Source: JAGOBP01 sp046328575 (GTDB lineage Bacteria > Chloroflexota > Anaerolineae > Fen-1058). From it: a stretch of DNA of 64,000 nucleotides. Location of the stretch: the NCBI GenBank assembly GCA_046328575.1, contig JAXLWI010000021.1, forward strand, positions 1-64,000, read 5' to 3'. Both the position numbers and the translations under genes were made by a program. The notes under the pieces were generated by a model. The model did not search any database. It was not told the DNA's origin and saw only the letters and a program-made list of their open reading frames with translations. Each line of letters starts with the position of its first letter. Within the stretch, counting starts at the first letter, position 1. Shown in pieces: positions 16,301 to 25,248 of this stretch.

Positions 16301-17365
16301 CAAGCTCTCAAACAACGGTTGCCCCCGCGGCACTTCGCTCCAACTCTGAATCTGAACGAGCGGGCTGTATTCATACTGACGCAGTTCGACGAGCTGCGCT
16401 TGCAGCGATTTGAGCCAGTCGATAGTGCTGATATCAGCGCTTATCTGAACGCGCACCGGCAGCGTGTTGATGAACAAGCCGATCATCGTCTCAGCATCCG
16501 GCAGATCGACGGGACGACCAGAGACCGTCGCGCCGAACAGGACATCGTCTTCGCCGCTATAACGACTGAGCAACAACGCCCACGCGCCCTGCACGATGGT
16601 GCTCAACGTCAAGTGTTGCTGCCGCGCCAGCGATTGCAGCACGGCGGTGGTTGCTGCGCTTAAGCGAACTTCAATCTCGTTCGTTGGCGTGTTGTCTTCG
16701 CCGGAGCGCTCTGTCAGGCGATCGACCACCAGCGGCGTCGGCGTAGTGAAGCCTTTCAGTGTGTGCCGCCAGTAGGCTTCGGCGTCCGAGAGGCTCTGCT
16801 GCTTGAGCCACGTGATGTAGTCGCGATAGGGACGAACGGGCGGCAAGCGCAGCTCTTCACCGCGCTGCGCGGCGTCGTAAAACATCAACACTTCCTGAAT
16901 CAACAGCGGCGTTGACCAGCCGTCGAGCAGCGCGTGATGATAACTCCACACAAATTCATAAGTCTGCGCCGCCACGCGAATTAGCGTCAGCCTCATTAGC
17001 GGAGCCGCGGCCAGATCGAAGGCGCGGGTGCGATCGGTTTGTAGCAACACCGCTAACTGAGCAGACTGTTCTGCCGGCGGCAGTGAGCGCCAATCATGCT
17101 GCGTCACCACTACTTTGGCTTCGCGCTTGACTACTTGGGCCGGTTCTTTGAGGCTTTCGCCGACGAAGCCGGTGCGTAAAATGGTGTGCCGTTCCACGAC
17201 GCGCTGCCACGCGCGCTCGAAGGCGCGTACATTCAGATCACCATCCAGCGTGCAGCTAAGCTGTTCGACGTAGACGCCGCTGTCCGGCGCATATAAGCTG
17301 TGAAACAACATGCCTTGCTGCATCGGCGACAAAGGATAGAAATCGGCTACGTTTTTGGCGTTCAC
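13385..17365 (-). CDS. NRPS7, terminal module C-A-T-TE
   Basis: This protein adds the last residue and releases the chain. A GTG start at 17365 is chosen: GAGGTG lies 8 bases upstream, the GTG is 5 bases past the NRPS6 stop, and the N-terminus then matches NRPS3 (VNAKNVADFYPLSPMQQG). The 1326 residues contain C (about 1-440; HHALLDGWS near 141), A (about 460-965; YTSGSTGKPKG, FDGSVAD near 667, GKLDRKALP), T (GGHS near 1012) and TE (GGWSLG near 1140; GDHLGMMHEP near 1297). My reading of the A code is D-G-A-L-I-G-A-V-A-K, which I cannot match to a known substrate; the pocket looks roomy and hydrophobic. The N-terminal C has the form that follows an epimerase-ended partner, consistent with NRPS6. 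The TE could hydrolyse or cyclise. Confidence 0.95.
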   Translation of the reverse strand: MNAKNVADFYPLSPMQQGMLFHSLYAPDSGVYVEQLSCTLDGDLNVRAFERAWQRVVERHTILRTGFVGESLKEPAQVVKREAKVVVTQHDWRSLPPAEQSAQLAVLLQTDRTRAFDLAAAPLMRLTLIRVAAQTYEFVWSYHHALLDGWSTPLLIQEVLMFYDAAQRGEELRLPPVRPYRDYITWLKQQSLSDAEAYWRHTLKGFTTPTPLVVDRLTERSGEDNTPTNEIEVRLSAATTAVLQSLARQQHLTLSTIVQGAWALLLSRYSGEDDVLFGATVSGRPVDLPDAETMIGLFINTLPVRVQISADISTIDWLKSLQAQLVELRQYEYSPLVQIQSWSEVPRGQPLFESLLVFENYPVAAALQQHDGSLHLQNVQSVEQTNYPLNLVAGADHELLLRLLYDENRFERATIERMLGHLATILESFALHPTQPLHDVPLLTKAERHQLLIEWNNTAADYPHDQCAHELFEGQVTRTPEAIAVTHEAEAVTYRELNRRTNQVAHRLRKSGVGPEQVVGIYVERSIDMLVGVLSVLKAGGAYLPIDPAYPPERIAFLLEDAGVSIVLTQHPLLLGFLNQQLEVSNQQFICLDTDWPSIAQESDEDPINVTTPDNLAYIIYTSGSTGKPKGTLLQHRGLCNFITAYIKAFDINPDSRVLQFFSFGFDGSVADIFSALLSGATLCLASRETLLSTPDLHALLKTQRITTALMPPSALTLLPSDDLPDLCTLITGGDSCPPELAARWSQSRSFFNAYGPTEATVAVSWYRVVDQNEAIIPIGKPIANTQHYVLDKHLRPVPIGVPGELHVGGVDLARGYLNRPELTAEKFIANPFKSEIQNQKSKIYKTGDLVRYRADGNIEFLGRIDQQVKIRGFRVELGEIESLVRQQPGVRECAVLAREDTPNEKRLVAYLVPNGQLSSEAEFISMLRTALKDKLPAYMIPAAFVMMEALPLTTHGKLDRKALPAPDRERAETDRVYVAPRDIWEFHLVRLWEELLDVHPISVTDNFFELGGHSLIAVRLMARIQQQLNRPIPLVQLFQEPTIEHLAHILREGIADAATVVPLRPFGKKRPLFMVHPSGGSVHWYYDLARRLGDDQPLYGLQAQGLNGDRDLHTRIDEMAAHYVTAMREVQPNGPYQIGGWSLGVIIAFEIARQLEQQGQAVSLLALLDQGPILPLPKPIDDADYLVNTFGQNISLSIEKLRELNAADQIAYVWEKARKAKWLYPDVTLEQFRLFVTILRTHTEAWRNYEVGSFAGHVTLFRAEKPTEHTPREPDFGWSTYALGGVTIVDVPGDHLGMMHEPHVAALADRLQTCLNAAAQPIGAA
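14834..14866. repeat. heptanucleotide array in NRPS7 A domain, site 2
   Basis: On the plus strand it reads as four heptamers, TTTGGAT TTCTGAT TTTGGAT TTCTGAT, flanked by partial units, so it is also a perfect 14-base tandem. It encodes the loop between ANPF and YKTGD (KSEIQNQKSKI). The AT-rich block stands out in GC-rich surroundings. Confidence 0.8.
15601..15639. repeat. degenerate heptanucleotide array in NRPS7 A domain, site 1
   Basis: TTGCTGG/TTGCTGA-like units in the loop just before CLDTDW, encoding NQQLEVSNQQF. More worn than the arrays at 20224 and 23455. Confidence 0.6.
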
Positions 17366-17370
17366 GGCGG

Positions 17371-20300
17371 CTACACCTCGCCTATCTCTCTTAAGATGTC
17401 TGACACATCCTCTGAACTCCAACCAAACTCGGCGAAATCAGTCGGCGCTTGAGCGACTTCGGTGGATCGAGTGTAGTTGATCATCGAACGCAAAACGGCG
17501 ATGAAACGTTGTGCCACGCGCTCGATCGTCTCGCGCCGATGGAGGTTCGCGCTGAACGTCCATTCCATTTGCAGACAGCCGTTCGCAATGCCGCCGTTGA
17601 TGTCGATCAGGTGCGTGCGTCGATCGTGCGGGCTGCGTTCTGCTCCGCGTGATTCGCGAGCGGGCTCAAACGCGGTGGCTTCGCCTAACGTCTGATCCAT
17701 CTGACCGAGGTAGTTGAAAAGCACTTCGGGCTTTGGCAGGGCTCGCAATCGATTGCTCGCTCCAGCGATATTGAGGTAGCGTAGTACGCCGTAACCGAGA
17801 CCGTGGTGAGGCACGCGGCGCAGCTGATCTTTGATCGTCATCAAATGCTGTTGAACGTCTTCGGTGTCAGCCAGCGTCAACCAAACCGGATACAGACTGG
17901 TGAACCAGCCGACCGTGCGCGACACATCGAGATCGTCGAAGAGCGCCTCGCGGCCATGACTCTCCAGATCGATCGACACGGTGCGTGACCCCGTCCACTC
18001 GGCCAACGCCCGTGTCAACGCTGTGAGCAGCACATCGTTGATCTCGCTGCGATACGCAGTGGGCAGGTCGTGCAGCAATGTGTGCGTCTCGTCAACCGTC
18101 AACGCCACTGTCACGCTGTCTGCGGAGGCTTCGGTGTTGAGTTGCGACTCTGCGACGTAATCCAGTGGGATTTGGGCGAGCAAACCGCGTGACGTATCCA
18201 GCCAGTAGGCCAACTCGATCCGCAATTCCTCCGACTGCGCGTACGCCTCCAAGTGCTGTGCCCACTGTTGGAACGAGCTGGTCTTGAGCGGCAAACGCAC
18301 GGTTTGACCTGCCGCCAACTGCTGATAGGCGGTATGGAAATCTTCAAGCAGGATCGGCCACGAGACACCGTCGATCACCAGATGATGCGCGGCGATCAGC
18401 AATCGATCTGATTGGCCTTCGCCACACGCGAAATACGTCACGCGGATCAACGGGCCGTTCGACAAATTCAGCCTTGCCTGTGCCTGCGCGGCGTACATCT
18501 CCACTCTCGATAGATCATCTGCTTTTGGCAGATCGATCCACGTTAAAGGCACGATGTCATCGACAGCGGCGGTGATTGCATGCCAGCCGTGCTCATCATG
18601 GATGAAGCGCAGTCGCAATGCGTCGTGATGTTTAAGTAAGTGCTTGATCGTTTGGGCCAGCACCGTCCGATCGAGTCGCTGGTGAACTTCCAGCATGAGC
18701 GACTGATTCCAGTGATGGCGCTCAATTAACTCATGTGCGAAGAACCAATGCTGGATCGGCGTTAACGCCACTTCGCCAGTGACTTGACCTTGTTCGGCGG
18801 TCACGGAATGACCTGCCCGAGCAATCGCTGCCAGCCCCGCAATCGTCGGTTGCTCAAACAACTGCTTCGCCGTCAGGTGCAGCCCGGCCTGATTGGCCCG
18901 CGCGATCACCTGAATGCTCATGATCGAATCGCCGCCCAGTTCAAAGAAATTGTCGTGAACGCCCACTTGCTTCAGTCTCAACACTTCCGCCCAGATGTCG
19001 GCTAATAATTGTTCATGCGGTGTCGAGGGCGCAACGTAGGTGCTGGTGCTTTCCAACTGCGTTTGATCAGGCGTGGGCAGTGCCGCGTGATCGATCTTGC
19101 CGTTCGACGTAAGCGGCAGTGAATCCAACAGCACATACGCCGCCGGGATCATGTACTCCGGCAGCTTCTCTTTCAGGAAGGCACGCAGATCGGACGCGGC
19201 GGGTGCTTCGTCGTATTTCGTCGGCACGATGTAGGCGACCAGTCGCTGATTGCCGTTATCATGCCACACCCACGCCACGACCTCACGTACCGCCGGATGG
19301 TGCTCCAGCACTGTTTCGATCTCGCCGAGTTCAACGCGGAAGCCGCGAATCTTGACTTGAAAATCGACGCGACATAGATATTCAAGGTTGCCGTCGGGCA
19401 GGTAGCGAACCAGGTCGCCGGTTTTGTAGATTTTGGATTCTGGACTTTGGACTTTGGATTCAAATGGATTGGGAATGAATTTTTCCTCAGTGAGATCGGG
19501 TCGATTGAGATAGCCGCGCGCTACGCCCGCGCCGCCAATGTACAACTCGCCCATCACGCCGATTGGCACAGGTTGCAAATGTCTGTCCAGTACATACAAC
19601 TGAGTGTTGATGATCGGCCGCCCGATCGGGATCGAGCCTGAATGATGCTTGCCCAACGGCGTGTCGTAGACGCAGCAGCCCACCACCGTTTCGGTGGGGC
19701 CGTATTCGTTGATGAGCCGTGTCTGCGGTGCGTGCAGTTGCCAGAACGCGATGTGATCGGCCAGCAAATTCTCGCCGCCGATGATGAAGGCGCGTGTGCA
19801 CTGCGCGGCCTGATCGGGCGTGAGCTGCTGCCCGAGCAGTTGCAAATGCGCGGGCGTGATCTTGATCAGGCTGAAGTCGTCGACGGCTCGCACAGCTTCG
19901 CTCAGCGTCTCGACGGCGAGTTCATCGGGCAGCAGATGCACACAGCGTCCCGCGATCAATGGCGCGAAGATGGCTGTGATCGTTAGGTCGAAGGAGATCG
20001 ACGAGTGAACGGGTGCGCCGTTGCCACCATCAAGCGGATACGCGCGCTGACACCACGTTAGGTAGTTCACTAAGCCGCGCTGGCTCACCATCACACCTTT
20101 GGGTTTACCGGTTGAACCTGAGGTGTAGATCACGTAGGCCAGGTTGTCCGGCGCGGTGTGGTTGATCGGATCATCGCCACTTTCGGTTGCGATCAGGGGC
20201 CAATCGGCGTCGAGACAAAGCATTTGCTGATTGCTGATTGCTGATAGCTGATTGTTCTCAAGAAGTTGCTGTTGTGTTAGTAAGATCGGCGTGTGCGCGT

Positions 20301-23300
20301 CATCGAGCATGAAGGCGATGCGCTCGGCGGGATAGTGCGGATCGATCGGGACATAGGCGCCGCCCGCTTTGAACACGCCCAACAAGCCAACGATCATCTC
20401 GATCGAGCGTTCGACACACAGGCCGACGAGTGTCTCTGGTCCGACACCGTGTTTTCGCAAATAGTGGGCCAGTTGATTTGCGCGGCAATTGAGTTCAGCG
20501 TACGTCAACGACGTTTCGCCAAACTTCACCGCGATTGCAGTCGGCGTGCGGGCGACTTGCTCCTCAAACAACTGATGCGCGCAATGGTCGCTCGGATAGT
20601 AAGCCCGCGTGTCGTTCCACTCGATCAGCAGTTGATTACGCTCGGCCTCTGTGAGCAGCGGCAAGGTAGAGATTGGGTGATCGGGATCGGTCACGATGCC
20701 GCTCAGCAGCGTTTCGAAATGACCGATCAGGCGCGTCATCGTCGCCGCGTCGAACAGATCGGTGTTGTATTCCAGTGCACCGCTCAATCGATCGTCGGCT
20801 TCTTCCATCATGAACAGCGTCAGATCGAATTTGGCTGTGCCGCTGTGCGCTTCAACTGAACTCAACGTCAGACCTGGTACGATGGCGCGCCGCTGTTGCG
20901 GCGCATTCTGGATGACAAACATCACTTGAAACAGCGGCGAGTGACTGAGATCGCGCGTGGGCTGCACCGCCTCGACGATCATCTCGAACGGCACGTCCTG
21001 GTGTGCGTATGCGCCCAGTGACACTTCGCGCACACGGCGCAGCACTTCACGAAACGATGGCTCGCCGGATAGATCAGTGCGCACAACGAGCGTATTCACG
21101 AAGAAACCGATCAAGCCTTCAATCTCGGTGCGGTTCCGATTGGCGATCGGCGTCCCCACGCTGATGTCGTCGCTGTGCGTGTAGCGGTACAGCAGCGTCT
21201 GGAAGGCGGCCAGCAGCAGCATAAACGGCGTGACGCCTTCGCGCTGACACAAGGCGCGAATCGACAGCGACAAGTGCGGCGATAAGGCAAACGCTTGATA
21301 TGCCCCGTTATAGGTCTGTACCGCCGGGCGCGGTCGATCAGTCGGGAGTTGTAACACTGGCGGCACGCCGCTTAACTGTTGCTTCCAGTAACCTAGCTGC
21401 TTTTCGAGTACCTCGCCTTGCAACCACGCTCGCTGCCAGTGCGCGAAGTCCGCGTATTGGAACGGCAATTCGGGTAGCGGCGAAGGCCGATCGTGCGTGA
21501 AGGCGTCGTACAACGCCGACACTTCCTGAATGAGCACGTTGGTTGACCAGTCATCGCCAATGATGTGATGCATCGTCAACAGCACGATGTGATCGTCGTC
21601 GGCCAGGCGCAGCACGCGTGCACGAAGCAGTGGACCGACTGAGAGATCGAACGGTTGCTGTGCTTCCACATTCGCTAGTTGCAAAGCCTCTGCTTCCCGA
21701 TCGACCAACGGTAGCGATCGCAGATCGTCGATCAATAACGGCAGCGTCAACTGCGGCGCGATAATCTGCTGTGCCTGTCCGTCGATGGTGACGAACGTCG
21801 TGCGCAGAACTTCATGCCGCCGCACGATTTCGTTGAGGCTGCGCTCCAGTGCGGCCAGGTTCAATGGCCCATGCAGGCGCATCGCTTCTGGCAGGTTGTA
21901 GATCGGGCTGTTCGGTTCCAGCTGATCGAGGAACCACAAGCGCTGCTGCGAGAATGACAACGGCAAGACTTGATCGCGCGAGACGCGCACCAGTGGCGGC
22001 ACGCTCACGCCGGTTTCGGCGCGCTGCGCCACATCGATCAGTGACGCCAGCCCGGCGATGGTTGGCGCTTCAAACACGTTGCGCAGCGGCAGATCAACTT
22101 TGAAGGCCGATCGGATGCGTGAGATTAACTGCGTTGCGAGCAGCGAATGGCCGCCCAGTTGGAAGAAGTTGTCGTGCACGCCGATCTGTTTCACGCCCAA
22201 CACCTGCCGCCAGACAGTGACCAGCGTTTCCTCAATTGGCGTGCGCGGCGCGATGTATTCATCGGCCAGGTCGCGGCGCGACCAATCGGGTGCAGGCAGA
22301 GCGATGCGGTCGATCTTGCCGTTGGCCATTAACGGCATCGCGTCCAAGATGACAAAGGCTGTCGGGATCATGTATTCGGGCAAACGATCTTGCGCGAATT
22401 GCCGCAGTTCGCCCGCGGTCAGCACGGGCTGTCGATCTGATGCGATGTAGGCCACGAGGCGTTTGTCATTCGGCGCGGCGTCTTTCACCAACACGACGGC
22501 GGATTGAACTGCGGGATGCTGACCCAGCGCCGCTTCGATCTCGCCGGGCTCGATGCGGAAGCCGCGAATCTTCACTTGAAAATCCATACGCCCCAAAAAC
22601 TCGACGTTGCCATCAGCCAGAACGCGGGCGCGATCGCCGGTCTTATACATTTTTGATTGTGGATTGCAGATTGCGGGTTCAAACGGATTGCGGATGAATC
22701 GCTCATCTGTTAGCTCGGGGCGATTGAGATAGCCGCGCGCGATACCGAGGCCGCCCACGTACAACTCGCCCGGCACGCCAATGGGCATGGGCTGCAGATG
22801 CTTGTCCAGCACGTACAACTGCATGTTGGGGAACGGGCGGCCAATCGGCACGACCTGATCGGCGTTGGCGGCGAGTGCTGTCGCTTCGTAATACGAACTG
22901 TCGATGGTGGCTTCGGTCAGGCCGAACGAATTGATTAGCCGCGTGCGCGGGCCGCAAAAACGCTTGAAATATCGGTATTCTTCGACATACCAACTGTCCG
23001 AGCCGCAGACGAGCAACCGCATGAAGTCAAGCGTCTGATGCGCCTGATCGAGATGCTGGATCAGGCCGCGCAGCACGGCGGGCACGAACTCGGCGCAGTC
23101 GACGGCTTCGCGGCGCAGCAAGTCGTACAAGCGCGGCGCGTCGAGCAGGAACTCGCGCGGGCACAACACCAATTTACCGCCGGAACACAAGGCGCGCACG
23201 AAGTCGCCGGAGAACACGTCGAAGGCGAAGTTTGCCATCTGCAGATGCGATGATACCGTGTGCAATTCGTAAGCGACTTCCCAAGCGCGATACGCGTTGA

Positions 23301-25248
23301 CAAGATTGCGATGCGTGATCAGCGTGCCTTTTGCGCGCCCCGTCGAGCCTGACGTGTAAATCATGTACGCGAGGTTGTCGGGCGTCGTACGTCCGATCGG
23401 GTTATCGTCGCTTTCGAGGGCTATGAGGCTCCAATCGGCATCGACGCGAACCAATTGCTGAGTGCTGAATGCTGACTGCTGAACGTTGGCTGCTAGTCGC
23501 TCTTGCGTCAACACGATGGGTGCTTGCGAATCGCTCAGCATGAAGGCGATGCGATCGGCGGGATACAGCGGATCGATCGGCACGTACGCGCCGCCCGCTT
23601 TGAGCACACCCAGCACACTAACGATCATTTCTATGGATCGCTCCAGGCAGATCGCCACGAGCGTTTCAGATTGGACACCTACTTTCCGCAAGTAATGTGC
23701 TAGTTGATTCGCCCGCCGATTGAGTTCAGCGTACGTTATATGCTTGTCCTGCCATACCACGGCGATGTGATCCGGCGTGCGCGCCGCTTGTTCTTCAAAC
23801 AGATGATGCACCTGGTTGTCAGTTAAGTAAGTGGCCGCTGTGTCGTTCCAGTCAATCAAAAGTCGACGGCGCTCATCTTCGGGCAGCAACACTAGATTTG
23901 AAATTGGTGTATCGGGATTGGCGACAAGGCTGTGCAGCAACACGTCGAAGTGCTGCAAAAGCCGATCGATCGTGGCCGCGTCGAAGAGATCGGTGTTGTA
24001 CTCGATCGAGGCGTCCAGCCCATCGGTTGTTTCCGACATCGACAGCGTGAGATCGAACGTCGCCGTGCCGCTGTCGACATCCAGCATCTTCAGTGACAAG
24101 CCCGGCAACTGCTGCGCTTTTAGCGGCGCGTTCTGCAAAATGAACATCACCTGAAACAGCGGTGAGTGGCTCATATCGCGCACAGGCTGCAGCGCATCGA
24201 CGAGTTTTTCAAACGGCAGGTCTTGATGCGCATACGCGCCGAGCGTTGTTTCGCGGACGCGCTGCAGCAACTGACGGAACGACGGATCACCCGATAGATC
24301 AGCACGGATGACCAATGTGTTGATGAACAAGCCGATCAGCGCTTCGACTTCGGCGCGGTTGCGATTGGCGATGGGCGTGCCGACGCAGATGTCCTCAACG
24401 CCGGTGTAGCGATGCAGCAGCGTCTGGAACGCAGCCAGCAGCGTCATGAACAACGTGCAGTTTTCGCGACGGCTCAGGGTGTTCAACGCCTGTGTCAAAG
24501 CCGCCGACAGCCGCAACGAGCGTGTCGCGCCGCGCGAGGTTTGCACCGCCGGGCGCGGTCGATCGGTCGGGAGTTCCAGCACGGTCGGGCTGTTCGCCAA
24601 TTGCTGTTTCCAATACGCCAGTTGTTCATCGAGTACATCGCCTTGCAGCCAAGTGCGCTGCCACTCGGCAAAGTCAGCATATTGGATGGACAACTCTGGC
24701 AGTGGTGACGATCGCTGCGCAGCAAGGGGGGCATACAGCGTGGCAAGTTCGTTGATCAAGACGTTGATCGACCAGCCATCGGCGATGATGTGATGCAGCG
24801 TGAACAAGGCGAGGTGCTCGTGATCATTCAAGCACAGCAGTTGGGCGCGCAATAACGGCCCGCGCGTCAGATCGAACGGCTGGCGAGCCTCGTCGGTAGC
24901 GAGTCGTAGCGCTTCGGTTTCGCGTTCTTCTTCTGGACGAGAGCGCAGATCGATCACGGGCAGGGGCACGTGCAGCGCAGGCGCGATGACCTGCACGACT
25001 TCGCCGTCGAGCAGATCGAACGTGGTGCGTAGAATTTCATGACGGCGCACCACTTCGTTCAGCGCGCGCTCTAGCACGGCGGCGTTCAGTACGCCCGTCA
25101 ACCGCACTGCCGATGGAATGTTGTAGTACGGGCTGTTCGGTTCGAAGCGATCGAGGAACCACAATCGCTGCTGCCCAAACGACGCCGGAAAAACGTAGAC
25201 CTCGTCAGGTTCGACAGGCAGGGTGTCTGCAACGCGCTCTGCGATCAT
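17371..25248 (-). CDS. NRPS6, two modules C-A-T-C-A-T-E (predicted Orn, D-Asn)
   Basis: A 2625-residue bimodular synthetase. Domains: C1 (HHIIADGWS near 154), A1 (FDVFSGD near 676), T1 (GGHS near 1032), C2 (near 1229), A2 (FDLTITA near 1753), T2 (GGDS near 2107) and E (HHLVIDGVSW near 2289). The A1 code reads D-V-G-E-L-C-S-I-D-K, 8 of 10 with the published Orn code DVGEIGSIDK. The A2 code reads D-L-T-K-I-G-E-V-G-K, 9 of 10 with Asn DLTKLGEVGK, so D-Asn after epimerisation. The GGDS form of T2 is usual before E domains. Oddity: the C2 active-site motif reads HHIIGDDWS, with Asp where Gly normally follows the Asp. The start ATG overlaps the NRPS5 stop by one base. The C-terminus (APTDFAEFGW) looks like a communication donor helix for NRPS7. 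Confidence 0.95.
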   Translation of the reverse strand: MIAERVADTLPVEPDEVYVFPASFGQQRLWFLDRFEPNSPYYNIPSAVRLTGVLNAAVLERALNEVVRRHEILRTTFDLLDGEVVQVIAPALHVPLPVIDLRSRPEEERETEALRLATDEARQPFDLTRGPLLRAQLLCLNDHEHLALFTLHHIIADGWSINVLINELATLYAPLAAQRSSPLPELSIQYADFAEWQRTWLQGDVLDEQLAYWKQQLANSPTVLELPTDRPRPAVQTSRGATRSLRLSAALTQALNTLSRRENCTLFMTLLAAFQTLLHRYTGVEDICVGTPIANRNRAEVEALIGLFINTLVIRADLSGDPSFRQLLQRVRETTLGAYAHQDLPFEKLVDALQPVRDMSHSPLFQVMFILQNAPLKAQQLPGLSLKMLDVDSGTATFDLTLSMSETTDGLDASIEYNTDLFDAATIDRLLQHFDVLLHSLVANPDTPISNLVLLPEDERRRLLIDWNDTAATYLTDNQVHHLFEEQAARTPDHIAVVWQDKHITYAELNRRANQLAHYLRKVGVQSETLVAICLERSIEMIVSVLGVLKAGGAYVPIDPLYPADRIAFMLSDSQAPIVLTQERLAANVQQSAFSTQQLVRVDADWSLIALESDDNPIGRTTPDNLAYMIYTSGSTGRAKGTLITHRNLVNAYRAWEVAYELHTVSSHLQMANFAFDVFSGDFVRALCSGGKLVLCPREFLLDAPRLYDLLRREAVDCAEFVPAVLRGLIQHLDQAHQTLDFMRLLVCGSDSWYVEEYRYFKRFCGPRTRLINSFGLTEATIDSSYYEATALAANADQVVPIGRPFPNMQLYVLDKHLQPMPIGVPGELYVGGLGIARGYLNRPELTDERFIRNPFEPAICNPQSKMYKTGDRARVLADGNVEFLGRMDFQVKIRGFRIEPGEIEAALGQHPAVQSAVVLVKDAAPNDKRLVAYIASDRQPVLTAGELRQFAQDRLPEYMIPTAFVILDAMPLMANGKIDRIALPAPDWSRRDLADEYIAPRTPIEETLVTVWRQVLGVKQIGVHDNFFQLGGHSLLATQLISRIRSAFKVDLPLRNVFEAPTIAGLASLIDVAQRAETGVSVPPLVRVSRDQVLPLSFSQQRLWFLDQLEPNSPIYNLPEAMRLHGPLNLAALERSLNEIVRRHEVLRTTFVTIDGQAQQIIAPQLTLPLLIDDLRSLPLVDREAEALQLANVEAQQPFDLSVGPLLRARVLRLADDDHIVLLTMHHIIGDDWSTNVLIQEVSALYDAFTHDRPSPLPELPFQYADFAHWQRAWLQGEVLEKQLGYWKQQLSGVPPVLQLPTDRPRPAVQTYNGAYQAFALSPHLSLSIRALCQREGVTPFMLLLAAFQTLLYRYTHSDDISVGTPIANRNRTEIEGLIGFFVNTLVVRTDLSGEPSFREVLRRVREVSLGAYAHQDVPFEMIVEAVQPTRDLSHSPLFQVMFVIQNAPQQRRAIVPGLTLSSVEAHSGTAKFDLTLFMMEEADDRLSGALEYNTDLFDAATMTRLIGHFETLLSGIVTDPDHPISTLPLLTEAERNQLLIEWNDTRAYYPSDHCAHQLFEEQVARTPTAIAVKFGETSLTYAELNCRANQLAHYLRKHGVGPETLVGLCVERSIEMIVGLLGVFKAGGAYVPIDPHYPAERIAFMLDDAHTPILLTQQQLLENNQLSAISNQQMLCLDADWPLIATESGDDPINHTAPDNLAYVIYTSGSTGKPKGVMVSQRGLVNYLTWCQRAYPLDGGNGAPVHSSISFDLTITAIFAPLIAGRCVHLLPDELAVETLSEAVRAVDDFSLIKITPAHLQLLGQQLTPDQAAQCTRAFIIGGENLLADHIAFWQLHAPQTRLINEYGPTETVVGCCVYDTPLGKHHSGSIPIGRPIINTQLYVLDRHLQPVPIGVMGELYIGGAGVARGYLNRPDLTEEKFIPNPFESKVQSPESKIYKTGDLVRYLPDGNLEYLCRVDFQVKIRGFRVELGEIETVLEHHPAVREVVAWVWHDNGNQRLVAYIVPTKYDEAPAASDLRAFLKEKLPEYMIPAAYVLLDSLPLTSNGKIDHAALPTPDQTQLESTSTYVAPSTPHEQLLADIWAEVLRLKQVGVHDNFFELGGDSIMSIQVIARANQAGLHLTAKQLFEQPTIAGLAAIARAGHSVTAEQGQVTGEVALTPIQHWFFAHELIERHHWNQSLMLEVHQRLDRTVLAQTIKHLLKHHDALRLRFIHDEHGWHAITAAVDDIVPLTWIDLPKADDLSRVEMYAAQAQARLNLSNGPLIRVTYFACGEGQSDRLLIAAHHLVIDGVSWPILLEDFHTAYQQLAAGQTVRLPLKTSSFQQWAQHLEAYAQSEELRIELAYWLDTSRGLLAQIPLDYVAESQLNTEASADSVTVALTVDETHTLLHDLPTAYRSEINDVLLTALTRALAEWTGSRTVSIDLESHGREALFDDLDVSRTVGWFTSLYPVWLTLADTEDVQQHLMTIKDQLRRVPHHGLGYGVLRYLNIAGASNRLRALPKPEVLFNYLGQMDQTLGEATAFEPARESRGAERSPHDRRTHLIDINGGIANGCLQMEWTFSANLHRRETIERVAQRFIAVLRSMINYTRSTEVAQAPTDFAEFGWSSEDVSDILREIGEV
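19429..19461. repeat. heptanucleotide array in NRPS6 A2, site 2
   Basis: TTTGGAT TCTGGAC TTTGGAC TTTGGAT at 19432-19459, in the loop between NPF and YKTGD (ESKVQSPESKI). Same position in the A domain as the array at 14834. Confidence 0.75.
20224..20260. repeat. heptanucleotide array in NRPS6 A2, site 1
   Basis: TTGCTGA three times in perfect tandem, then TAGCTGA and a partial unit, in the loop before CLDADW (QLSAISNQQML). Confidence 0.8.
22651..22678. repeat. heptanucleotide array in NRPS6 A1, site 2
   Basis: TTTTGAT TGTGGAT TGCAGAT TGCGGGT, a four-unit degenerate array between NPF and YKTGD (EPAICNPQSKM). Confidence 0.65.
23455..23482. repeat. heptanucleotide array in NRPS6 A1, site 1
   Basis: TTGCTGA GTGCTGA ATGCTGA CTGCTGA: four units differing only at the first base (and T/G at the second position of none). 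Located before RVDADW (QSAFSTQQL). Confidence 0.75.
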
